This document shows, one piece after another, positions 56,339-64,000 of a DNA stretch of 64,000 bases. Numbering within the stretch: position 1 is the first letter of the stretch; the number at the start of each line of letters is the position of its first letter. Location: contig NZ_JAPEMU010000002.1 of the NCBI RefSeq assembly GCF_026342405.1, positions 1 to 64,000 of the forward strand, read 5' to 3'. Under the pieces are notes generated by a model. It made no database searches, was not told the origin of the DNA, and saw nothing but the letters and a program-made list of their open reading frames with translations. Made by a program: the position numbers and the translations under genes. The DNA comes from Kitasatospora sp. NBC_00240 (GTDB taxonomy: Bacteria; Actinomycetota; Actinomycetes; Streptomycetales; Streptomycetaceae).

Positions 56339-59300
56339 TCATTCGCCCTGCGGGCCACCCGGGCCGTTGCCGGCTACGACGCCCGGGGTCCCCGGAAGGG
56401 GCGGGTTGTCGGCCGCGGGCGCGGGCAAGGGGAGGTCCAGGTCCAGCAGGGTGCGCAGATCGTCCTCGGTGGGCCGGGCGAGGCTGCTGAGCCGGCCTGC
56501 CTGACAGGTGACCATGACGTCCAGGACCTGCCGGGCGTAGCGCCCGTTGCCGAAGGCACGGCCCCGCGGCACCGCCTCGAAGTGCCGCAGCAGGGCCGCG
56601 TTGAGCGCCGGGGCGCACACGTAACCGGAGACGGAGGCGTGCTGCTGCACGATGGTGACGAGTTCTCCCGGCGCGTAGTTCTCGAACTCCACCCGCCGGG
56701 AGAACCGCGAGGACAGGCCGGGATTGGAGTCGATGAAGTGGTCCATCTCCTCGGAGTATCCGGCGGCGATGACCACCACCTCGTCCCGGTGGTCCTCCAT
56801 CAGCTTCACCAGGGTGTCGATCGCCTCCTGCCCGAAGTCCCCGCCGGGGCGGGCCGGTGCGAGGGTGTAGGCCTCGTCGATGAACAGCACTCCCCCGCGG
56901 GCCCGTTCGAACGCCTCCCGGGTGCGCTGGGCGGTGTGTCCCACCCACTCGCCCACCAGGTCGGCCCGGGAGACCTCGACCAGTTGGCCCCGGGTCAGCA
57001 CGCCGAGTGCCTGCAGCAGCCGCCCGTACAGCCGGGCGACCGTGGTCTTCCCGGTGCCGGGGGCGCCCGAGAAGACCAGGTGGCGGCTCAGTGAGGGTGT
57101 GGGCAGCCCGGCCTCGCGCCGGCGTCGGGCCGAGGCGAGCAGGTTCACCATGTCGGAGACCTCCCGCTTGACCTGGGCCAGGCCGACCATGTCGTGCAGG
57201 TTCCGCAGCAGTGTTTCCAGGTCCGGCTGGGTCGTCTGCGGGTCGGCGGAGTCGTGCCGGACCGGCAGCGCGACGTCGTCGGGAAGCAGGACGGTCAGAT
57301 CGTCCGCGGTGGCGCCCGGCAGCACGGCGAGGCGCTGGGCCTGTCGCTCGACCGTCTCCTCGAAGACCTTGCGGGCCGTGCGGCCGTTTCCGAAGTCCCG
57401 GTCCCGGGGGATCAGTTCGAAGTACTGGGTGAGAGCTGCCCGGGTGCCGTCACCGAGCTCGTACTGGTGCTGCTGACACATGTGCTCGATGATGGTTACC
57501 AACTCCGGTGACGCGTAGTTCTCGAACCCCACGGTGCGGGTGAAGCGCGAGGACAGCCCGGGGTTGGAGGCCAGGAACCGCCGCATCTCCTCCTCGTAGC
57601 CCGCCACGACGACCACCACGTCGTCCCGGTGGTCCTCCATGAGCTTCACCAGCGTGTCGATCGCTTCTCTGCCGAAGTCCGGGCCGTTGCCGCCCTCGCC
57701 CGCGACCAGGGTGTACGCCTCGTCGATGAACAGCACGCCGCCGCGCGCCTCCTCGAACCGCTCGGCGGTCTTGATGGCGGTGCCGCCGACGATCTGCGCC
57801 ACCAGGTCGAGGCGGGCGACCTCCACCAGGTGGCCGCGCCGCAGGGTGCCCAGTGCGGCCAGGATCTGTGCGTAGAGGCGGGCGACGGTGGTCTTGCCGG
57901 TGCCGGGCGGCCCGGCGAAGACCAGGTGCCGGCTCATGGGGGGAGCGGGCAGGCCGGCCTCGCGGCGGCGGGCCGCCATCCGGTTGAGGTTGACGAGGTT
58001 GGTGACCTCCTGCTTCACCGCGGACAGGCCCACCAGGGAGTGCAGTTCGGCCAGCGCGGCGGCGAGGGCCTCCTGCCCGGGCAGGACGTCCGCCTGCGGG
58101 ACGTCCGCCTGCGGGACGGGCGCCGCTGCGGGCGCGGCGGTGGCGGCGGTCCGAGGGGCGGTCGTTGCCAGGCTTGCGGTCGCGGCGCTGCCGGTGTCGG
58201 GGGACCCGTTGCCGCGGCTGCCGAGGTTCTCCAGGGTGAACCTGGTGTCCGGCACGGTGCGGCGCAGGCCGGCGCCGGCGTTGTCCCAGCTCTCGCAGTC
58301 GCGGACGGCGACTTCGCCGGTCGAGTCGATCAGGAAGCCGTCGGCGTCGTTGGCGTACACCTCGCAGGCGCCGGCCGAGCCGGTCGACTGTTCGGCGAAG
58401 CGGATTCCGCCGCTGCGGCAGTGGTGGACCCGGGAGCGGCTGACGGACAGCTCGCCGTCGCCCTCCACCGCGATGCCCTGGGCCGCGGCGCCGGAGACCT
58501 CGCAGTCGCGCAGGACGGCCCGGCCCTGTGCTCCCACCAGGACGCCGGCATCGGCGCTGTCGAGCAGTTTGGTGCCGCTGACGTACGGGTTGCCGCCGCT
58601 GCTGACGGCCAGGCCCGCGTGGCCGGTCTGCTGGATGCTGCACTCCTCGACGCGTCCCCGGCCGTTCTCGGTGACCAGGATGCCGTGGCCCTTGCAGTCG
58701 GACAGCGTGGCCTTGCGGAACAGGGGGTTCGCGCCGGTGCTGATGCCGATGCCGTGCTGTTCGGCGCCCAGTACCTGCAGCCTGGTGTAGGTGCCGGCCG
58801 ACTGCTCCCGGACGACGACCGCCAGCGCCGCGGAGTCCTGGATCCGGCAGGACGTGAGGGTGGGATTGCTCTCGCCGGTCACCCACACCGCCGTCTGCTC
58901 GGACCGGGTCACCTCGCAGTCCTCGAACGTGCCGCGGGAGCGTTCGGCGACGTGGATGCCGTTGCCTCCCGCGCGGATCACCCGGCAGCGGAGCACCGTG
59001 GGATCCGCTCCGCCGGTGAGGACGATGCCGTGGCTCGCGCTGTCCGCGATCTCGCAGTCCTCGAAGGCCCCCCGTGCCTTGCTGGTCAGGTGGACGGCGG
59101 AGTTGGCGGTGTCGTGGATCCGCGTCCTGACGACCTGGGTGCTGCTCTCCTTCTCCATGCCGATGGCGGGGCCCTTGGCGCCGGACACGTCGCAGTCCTC
59201 GATCCGGCCACGGGCATGGTCGGTGGCGCAGATGGCGTTGCCCTCGACCTCGCGGATGGTGGAGCCGGTCACCACGGGGCCGGCGCCGGCCGCGATCACG

Positions 59301-59785
59301 ATCCCCGATCCGCCGATCCGCTCGATGGTGCACCGCTCGACCAGGCCGCCGGCCTCCTCGACCGCCACCAGGCCGGAGCCTCCCGGGTTGGTGATCAGGC
59401 AGTCCCGCATCGTCAGGGTGGACCGGTTGCGGGCGAGGACTCCGGCCCAGGAGTCCGCGTCGACGCCGCAGTCCTCCATGACGAGCCGGCCTGCGGCGAG
59501 ATCGACCGTCGCGCAGGTGGTGTCGCGGTTGCGGAGCACCAGGCCGCGGAGGGTCAGGAGTTCTGCGGCGGCCACGACCGCGCTCCCCTCGACCGCCTCC
59601 AGGGTGACGCTTCCGCGGCCGTCCTCGGCGGTGATGCTCACCGAGGTGAGCACCTTGAGGCTCTCCCGGTAGTCGCCTGGCAGCACGTTGATGATCGCTC
59701 CGCTGTCGGCCTCCGCGAGCGCCTGGCCGATGGTGGGGTAGCAGCCGGGTTCGCTGCCCGACACGTTGAGCACCCTCCTGCTCAT
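56339..59785 (-). CDS. Parallel beta-helix protein fused to two CbbX/EccA-like AAA+ ATPase domains
   Basis: 1,148 aa from ATG 59783-59785 (GGAGG at 7 nt). Residues 1-530 or so are a right-handed parallel beta-helix made of about 20 PbH1-type repeats (e.g. GNAICATDHARGRIEDCDVS, GNGIHVAERSRGTFEDCEVT). After a Pro/Ala linker come two AAA+ domains: Walker A FAGPPGTGKTTVARLY and FSGAPGTGKTTVARLY; Walker B GGVLFIDEAYTL twice; AGYEEEMRRFL and AGYSEEMDHFI. These AAA domains resemble CbbX and the EccA ATPase of type VII secretion. Both look catalytically complete. It lies upstream of the WXG-type gene and probably acts on its secretion or assembly. Confidence 0.9.
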   Translation of the reverse strand: MSRRVLNVSGSEPGCYPTIGQALAEADSGAIINVLPGDYRESLKVLTSVSITAEDGRGSVTLEAVEGSAVVAAAELLTLRGLVLRNRDTTCATVDLAAGRLVMEDCGVDADSWAGVLARNRSTLTMRDCLITNPGGSGLVAVEEAGGLVERCTIERIGGSGIVIAAGAGPVVTGSTIREVEGNAICATDHARGRIEDCDVSGAKGPAIGMEKESSTQVVRTRIHDTANSAVHLTSKARGAFEDCEIADSASHGIVLTGGADPTVLRCRVIRAGGNGIHVAERSRGTFEDCEVTRSEQTAVWVTGESNPTLTSCRIQDSAALAVVVREQSAGTYTRLQVLGAEQHGIGISTGANPLFRKATLSDCKGHGILVTENGRGRVEECSIQQTGHAGLAVSSGGNPYVSGTKLLDSADAGVLVGAQGRAVLRDCEVSGAAAQGIAVEGDGELSVSRSRVHHCRSGGIRFAEQSTGSAGACEVYANDADGFLIDSTGEVAVRDCESWDNAGAGLRRTVPDTRFTLENLGSRGNGSPDTGSAATASLATTAPRTAATAAPAAAPVPQADVPQADVLPGQEALAAALAELHSLVGLSAVKQEVTNLVNLNRMAARRREAGLPAPPMSRHLVFAGPPGTGKTTVARLYAQILAALGTLRRGHLVEVARLDLVAQIVGGTAIKTAERFEEARGGVLFIDEAYTLVAGEGGNGPDFGREAIDTLVKLMEDHRDDVVVVVAGYEEEMRRFLASNPGLSSRFTRTVGFENYASPELVTIIEHMCQQHQYELGDGTRAALTQYFELIPRDRDFGNGRTARKVFEETVERQAQRLAVLPGATADDLTVLLPDDVALPVRHDSADPQTTQPDLETLLRNLHDMVGLAQVKREVSDMVNLLASARRRREAGLPTPSLSRHLVFSGAPGTGKTTVARLYGRLLQALGVLTRGQLVEVSRADLVGEWVGHTAQRTREAFERARGGVLFIDEAYTLAPARPGGDFGQEAIDTLVKLMEDHRDEVVVIAAGYSEEMDHFIDSNPGLSSRFSRRVEFENYAPGELVTIVQQHASVSGYVCAPALNAALLRHFEAVPRGRAFGNGRYARQVLDVMVTCQAGRLSSLARPTEDDLRTLLDLDLPLPAPAADNPPLPGTPGVVAGNGPGGPQGE

Positions 59786-59947
59786 CACCGGGCCTCCATG
59801 GTCGGACGGGGGCGGATTACCGTGGCCGCACCGGTGGTGGCCGCCGCGTACGGGGCTTCGGGGGTGGCGGGACGGGTGGGTTCCTTCACGGTGGTGCTCC
59901 AAGCTTGGGCGGGCGCGGGCTGCGGGCATCGCCCGGTTGACACGGGG

Positions 59948-61024
59948 TCAGAGTGAGTCGGGGCCGGGCCGGGGCGGCGGAGGTGTGCCTGGAGGGTCCG
60001 GCTGGGTGAGGAACGCGATGGCCCGGTGCCTGGTGGGGCCGTCCACCACCGGGGGTTCGAAACCGGCGGCTCGGATGTGCGCGAGAAGCCCGGCGTCCGG
60101 TTCCAGGCCGTACTCCTCCAGGTAGTAGGTGGTCGCCTCGCTCCAGATCCAGATCCCGTCGGTGCGGATGTCGACGGGCACCACCGCACCGCGCCCGGGT
60201 GCCATGACGTCGTCCAGCCGCTCGGGGGAGGACAGCAGCAGTTCCCCCACCCGCAGGTAGGCCGCGGTCTGCTCCGCCTCGTCCAGGTCGTCGAAGCGGG
60301 CAAGGCCGGACTCCTGGTCCGTCTCGGCGAACACCGGGGCGACGGAGAACGGAACGGCGGCCGGTGTCCACAGCAACTGCCCGTACCGACGGGCGAGGAG
60401 TTGGTAGAGCGGGATCCCGTCACCGGTCGCGTAGACCTCGACCTGCGGCTCGGCCTCACCGGCCGCCTCAAGGCGGCGCTGAAGCCGCCCGGTGACGGTG
60501 GGCAGGTCCAGCCCGCGGTCGACCTCGACGACGAAGACGCGGCGGGGCGCTTCCTCCCCGGCGATCGGGGAGCGCCAGCTGCGCCACAGTCCCCGGGCGC
60601 CAGCGACCTCCGCGAGGGCGTCACCGGCTGCCCGGTCCACGCTGTCGGGGGTCTCGCCGTCATCAGGCCGGCCGAAACGCGACGCGGTGAACTCGTAGGA
60701 CGGCTCCGGTCCGGTGCCGGGCGGCAGCCCGTCCAGGGGTGACGAGTCCTGGCCGTCGGCTTCCAGCAGCTCGGCCAGCAGATCCTCGTCCGGTTCGGAC
60801 AGCGGCAGGTTGTGTTGGAGAACCACCCAGACCAGTTCGGTGGCGAGGACCCTGCGCTGTTGCTCGGCCAGCAGGGTGCGCAGCCGGACGAGGTCGGCGT
60901 CGGGGATCCGGCCGGCCAGGCCGAGCAGCAGCCGGTGGCAGTCCGCGGCCCAGGCGGGCCGCGGCTCCGGCGGGAGGATCGGCTCCGGGTCGGAGTGTGT
61001 GCGATCGGACATGTCTGCGCTCAT
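59948..61024 (-). CDS. Unknown protein of the type VII-like cluster
   Basis: 358 aa. ATG 61022-61024 overlaps the upstream gene's stop as ATGA, so translation is coupled. The N-terminal half is helical (DADLVRLRTLLAEQQRRVLA, ELVWVVLQHNLPLSEPDEDL). The C-terminal half holds a compact conserved-looking domain (GELLLSSPERLDDVMAPGRG, VPVDIRTDGIWIWSEATTYY, LEEYGLEPDAGLLAHIRAAG), followed by a Pro-rich tail. Family not recognised; cytoplasmic. The tight coupling suggests a partner (possibly an immunity or chaperone protein) of the large protein encoded before it. Confidence 0.75.
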   Translation of the reverse strand: MSADMSDRTHSDPEPILPPEPRPAWAADCHRLLLGLAGRIPDADLVRLRTLLAEQQRRVLATELVWVVLQHNLPLSEPDEDLLAELLEADGQDSSPLDGLPPGTGPEPSYEFTASRFGRPDDGETPDSVDRAAGDALAEVAGARGLWRSWRSPIAGEEAPRRVFVVEVDRGLDLPTVTGRLQRRLEAAGEAEPQVEVYATGDGIPLYQLLARRYGQLLWTPAAVPFSVAPVFAETDQESGLARFDDLDEAEQTAAYLRVGELLLSSPERLDDVMAPGRGAVVPVDIRTDGIWIWSEATTYYLEEYGLEPDAGLLAHIRAAGFEPPVVDGPTRHRAIAFLTQPDPPGTPPPPRPGPDSL

Positions 61025-64000
61025 TCCTGCTGCTGCGGTCGCTCGACGAGGAAGAACCAGGAACTGCCGGGAGCGGGGAAGTCGGGCACGACGCTGCCGA
61101 TCGCGTACTGCACCGTCGTCATGACCACGAGGACGCCGTCCGCCTCCCCTCCTTCGAGCAGCCCCAGGTCGTAGCCGGAGCCCGGCGGGAACGTCACCAC
61201 GACCTGCCCGCGTGGCAATCTCTCGGGCACCTGGACGCTGCCGAAGGTCGGCTGCCCGCTGCGCAGCCAGTCGTCGAAGCCTTGGGCCGTGCCCACTCCC
61301 GGGTCGAGGTTCACAACCGCGTGGACCGACTCTCCCACCCGAGCTGTGGCAAGGTGCTGGGAAGTGATGCGGCCCACACCGGCCAGCGCGTTCACCTCCC
61401 GCAACCTCTCCGCGAAGGATCGGTGGGGAGCCCCGGCACCCGGCTCGACGCGCGGCGCACTGTCGGGTTCGGGTTCCGGTTGGTGGGGCGCGGCAGACGT
61501 CCCGGGTGCGGTGTCCGGGCCGGGCGTTCCGGGAGCCTCGGGCACCGCCCCGCCTCGTGGCGGCACGAAGCCGAACTCGTCGGCCAGCGACCTGGCGACC
61601 TGGTGGGCCCGTTGCTGCCCGAACATCACCAGCGTCTGCGCGACGTCCTCGTGGACCTGCTGCTCGATCCTGCGCCGCTTCTGGACGGACTCTGCGGAGT
61701 CGGGCTCGGGCTCGGGCGTCCGGCCGTACTGCCGGACGATGCCGTGTGCCCCGGCGTAGAGGGATTCCGACGGACCGTCCGGAACATCGATCATGGTCTC
61801 GTAGCTCGGCGGCGCGTCGAGGAGCCGGATCAACGGCACGCCGGGCGCGGCCCACTCGCCGGTGCTCTGCAGGGTGAAGTGCTCCGGATCGGGAACGACC
61901 CAGGTACTCGGCTGCCCACTGCTGTCTGGACGGCGGATCTCCCCGGCGGCGCCCCCGGGGAACTGCACCAGGACCTGGCCCGGCCTCGCCTGCGGACGGA
62001 GCGCGACCGGGGTCGGTTGCGCCGTGGCGAGCCAGTCCGTCACCACGACGGTGGGATCCGCACCGGCCGGCACCTCGATCGCGATGTACGTCGGCGCCAA
62101 GGCGGCCCTGTTGGCGGCGATCAGTTCCAGGGCCAGCCGGTCGGCCTCCACCGGGCCGCGCCAACGCAGCACATGCGCCACGCGGACGACCGTTTCACGT
62201 ACGGCACTCGACATGTTCTCCCCCATAGTCAGTCGGGCCCCGAGCAGATCCTCGACCAGCTCACGTGCCCGGCCGAACAGCCGCGCCCGGGCGCTTTGCG
62301 TGAGCTTGGCGAGCCGGGACTCGGCGTACGAGAGGTCGGGCCACGGCAGGGCCTCGCTGGTACGTGGGATGTACCGCACCCACGGGCTCTCCCCGCGCGG
62401 CCCCGGCTGGAGCGGCAACCCACCGCCCGGGGTGGTGTCCGCGTGGACCGAGGACCAGTCCACCGCTCCGGTCGGGGCGTGGACCTCGACCCCGGCGAGG
62501 TCCGCGAGCACCTGCCCGAACCTGTCACCCGGGACGACCTCGCCGGCCCGGCTGTAGGGCGAGTCGTTGAGGGCGAGCCCGTCGACGGCCAGCCGGATGG
62601 GGCTGTGCCCGTCCCAGCCCGACCTGAGCAGGACCCGCAGCAGGGGCTCCGGCCCGGCCGTGAGCCAGATGCCGAGGCCCGGGACGGCGAGCGGCACGCC
62701 GTCCGGTTCACCGTGCCCCACCACCAGGAACTCCTGGTCGGAGGCGGCTTGCTCCAGGGTGGTAGTGCTCTGGGGCTTGAGCGGCCCACCGTCCAGGGTC
62801 GGGGAGCCGTCGCTCCCCGGCGTCAGGGAGAGGCCGTTGCGGAACGGTGCCGCGTGGACGTGGCGGGGCCGGATCCCGACGTCGGCGAGGTTCTCGATCC
62901 GACGCGCCGCCTCCGGCACCAGGGCCCCGTAGGAATTGGTGGTGAACCGGGGCGGCTCGTCCCGGCCCGGGAACCGGTGCCAGTACCCGAGCCCGCCACC
63001 CGGGCCCGCCGCGGTGACGGTCGCGGTCTGGGCCACATGGCGCGCGACACCCCCATGGGGTCCGTCGGGCACACCGCCGGATACACCGCCGGTGTGGGAG
63101 GCGGCAAGGTAGACATCCGTCCCGAGTTCAGCGGCCAGCCGCTCCATCTGCTCGTGCAGCCGCATCGTGGCGGCGCGGCCGAGCGCGTGCGTCTCAAAGC
63201 TGACGTGCCCGTTGGGCTCAGCCAGGAAGCGGCCCAGCACCTGAATGTCGTCGCTGCCGTTCCAGAGCCGGTTCGAGATGAGCCGCTCGGCGACGCCCTC
63301 CTTCCGTTCGCCATCCGTCCGCACGTCGACCGGCGTGCTGTGTATGGCGCTGTCGCGCAGGAGCCGGGCCAGGTCCTCGGCCTTGACGGCCTCCGGCCCC
63401 TCGGGGCCCATCAGCGCCAACGACCCGTCGTGGACGACGATGATGTCCAGGGGCAGCAGACCGGCGACCGGGCGCAGCTCGAACGGGTCCTCGCCGTGCA
63501 TGCGGGCGGGGTGCAGGCCGTGCTGCTGGATCACCTCGTAGTCGGTGTAGGCGCGGGGGTTGTCGTACGTGGCGGCGGAGACGAGCGATCCGGCGTCGCC
63601 GAGCCAGAATGAGTGCTCGCCGACCGCGCCCGACCGGACCAGGCCGGGCGCGGGGCGGTTGGAGGAAGTGGCTGGGCCCGACCAGAACACCGACACCTGC
63701 GGCACGTCACCTGGTTGGGTCGCGACGCTGCCGCGGGCCTCGGCGCCGCCGACCGGCGCGAGGACCTCGTGCAGTGCCTGGCTGCCTGCCGCCCGGTCGC
63801 TCAGCGCGGCGCGGAAGTCCCGGACCCAGGCCTGGAACCGGTCGTGGCGCGGGCCCGCCTCCGGTGTGGCCACCAGCAGCCGGACCCACTGCCCGGACCA
63901 CACCTGGCTGCGCCAGTTCGCGTCGGTGCTCTGCCGCTCGGACGCCGGTACGGCGCCCGTCGTCATGACCTCGATGACGTCCTCCGGGGTGGCCTCGCGC
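61021..64000 (-). CDS. Very large type VII-/polymorphic-toxin-like protein (partial)
   Basis: At least 990 codons; the frame stays open to the right edge of the window, so the N-terminus is missing and ATG 63966 is probably internal. The visible part has mixed alpha/beta segments (RPVAGLLPLDIIVVHDGSLA, EFLVVGHGEPDGVPLAVPGL, LLRSGWDGHSPIRLAVDGLA), two similar CASPASE-free repeats with TPTYIAIEVPAGAD-like and VGESVHAVVNLDPGVG segments, each followed by a GQVLVQFPGG / GQVVVTFPPGSG block, and Pro-rich linkers. These two blocks look like repeated ART-type or carrier domains but I cannot name them. Large proteins like this accompany WXG/EccA genes in Streptomyces. Confidence 0.7.
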   Translation of the reverse strand, partial: REATPEDVIEVMTTGAVPASERQSTDANWRSQVWSGQWVRLLVATPEAGPRHDRFQAWVRDFRAALSDRAAGSQALHEVLAPVGGAEARGSVATQPGDVPQVSVFWSGPATSSNRPAPGLVRSGAVGEHSFWLGDAGSLVSAATYDNPRAYTDYEVIQQHGLHPARMHGEDPFELRPVAGLLPLDIIVVHDGSLALMGPEGPEAVKAEDLARLLRDSAIHSTPVDVRTDGERKEGVAERLISNRLWNGSDDIQVLGRFLAEPNGHVSFETHALGRAATMRLHEQMERLAAELGTDVYLAASHTGGVSGGVPDGPHGGVARHVAQTATVTAAGPGGGLGYWHRFPGRDEPPRFTTNSYGALVPEAARRIENLADVGIRPRHVHAAPFRNGLSLTPGSDGSPTLDGGPLKPQSTTTLEQAASDQEFLVVGHGEPDGVPLAVPGLGIWLTAGPEPLLRVLLRSGWDGHSPIRLAVDGLALNDSPYSRAGEVVPGDRFGQVLADLAGVEVHAPTGAVDWSSVHADTTPGGGLPLQPGPRGESPWVRYIPRTSEALPWPDLSYAESRLAKLTQSARARLFGRARELVEDLLGARLTMGENMSSAVRETVVRVAHVLRWRGPVEADRLALELIAANRAALAPTYIAIEVPAGADPTVVVTDWLATAQPTPVALRPQARPGQVLVQFPGGAAGEIRRPDSSGQPSTWVVPDPEHFTLQSTGEWAAPGVPLIRLLDAPPSYETMIDVPDGPSESLYAGAHGIVRQYGRTPEPEPDSAESVQKRRRIEQQVHEDVAQTLVMFGQQRAHQVARSLADEFGFVPPRGGAVPEAPGTPGPDTAPGTSAAPHQPEPEPDSAPRVEPGAGAPHRSFAERLREVNALAGVGRITSQHLATARVGESVHAVVNLDPGVGTAQGFDDWLRSGQPTFGSVQVPERLPRGQVVVTFPPGSGYDLGLLEGGEADGVLVVMTTVQYAIGSVVPDFPAPGSSWFFLVERPQQQE

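Noticed and set aside
56345..59950. Long open frames on the strand opposite the beta-helix/AAA gene
   Set aside because: High GC keeps the antisense frames open; they have no domain motifs, while the minus frame has clear Walker motifs and a ribosome site.
54008..64000. Complete type VII secretion system
   Set aside because: No EccB, EccC, EccD, EccE or mycosin gene is in the window; only substrate-like and AAA+ components are seen.

Overview
The window looks like a piece of a Streptomyces-type (high-GC actinomycete) chromosome, probably an accessory or chromosome-arm region. Evidence: very high G+C with strong third-position bias, many GTG/TTG starts, secreted proteins with actinobacterial signal peptides, Streptomyces-style IS3/IS5/IS110/IS630 elements, a lone conservon-like roadblock protein, large NB-ARC/LuxR regulators and a type-VII-type (WXG100) gene cluster. 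Many genes carry single-base frameshifts or truncations, so this is a decaying, IS-rich segment; some of the frameshifts could also be sequencing errors.

Layout. 0-9 kb: end of a probable integrase, a YcnI-like copper-related gene facing a lipoprotein fragment that runs into a heavily frameshifted NB-ARC/TPR-type pseudogene, alanine dehydrogenase (ald) with a clear terminator, a lone type I-E-like CRISPR repeat, a chimeric IS3/IS5 remnant, a small secreted protein, a broken Imm21-like immunity gene and a small HTH protein. 10-15.4 kb: amino-acid catabolism, with a frameshifted M20 peptidase, a truncated diaminopropionate ammonia-lyase-like gene, an asparaginase-aspartase operon and a divergent Lrp/AsnC regulator. 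15.8-18.0 kb and 45.6-47.8 kb: two copies of a 2.2-kb IS630-family element in opposite orientation, each carrying an alpha/beta-hydrolase passenger gene. They bracket about 28 kb.

Between the IS630 copies: a LysR/EamA exporter pair, an IS110 scrap, two tiny secreted-peptide genes ending in GLR(F/Y)YN, two NB-ARC-TPR-LuxR regulators (a third lies outside at 51.6 kb), an intact IS5 element with an accessory gene, a frameshifted cas6e with a lone CRISPR-like repeat, a roadblock/LC7 protein, a short LuxR protein fused behind a LivH remnant, an Rpf-LysM protein, a large polymorphic toxin with a C-terminal ADP-ribosyltransferase, an MTB12-like lipoprotein, a MalT-like LuxR regulator and three response-regulator-like proteins with atypical receivers. 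No obvious partner kinases adjoin them.

48-64 kb: a histidine-kinase-like ATPase, a small secreted protein whose start is broken by an exact 13-bp duplication, a DNA-ligase-like pseudoenzyme, the third NB-ARC/LuxR paralogue, then a leftward cluster of a WXG100-type large protein, a beta-helix/double AAA+ fusion and two unrecognised proteins coupled by an ATGA overlap.

The most unusual observations are: (1) secreted micro-peptides that could mature to GLRFYN and GLRYYNF near NB-ARC/TPR/LuxR regulators, whose three paralogues share a TACTA(G/A) motif exactly 11 nt before the start codon; (2) the passenger-carrying IS630 pair in inverted orientation; (3) the response-regulator paralogues that both have Asn in place of the phosphoacceptor Asp; (4) the 13-bp start-codon duplication, which could act as an on/off switch.
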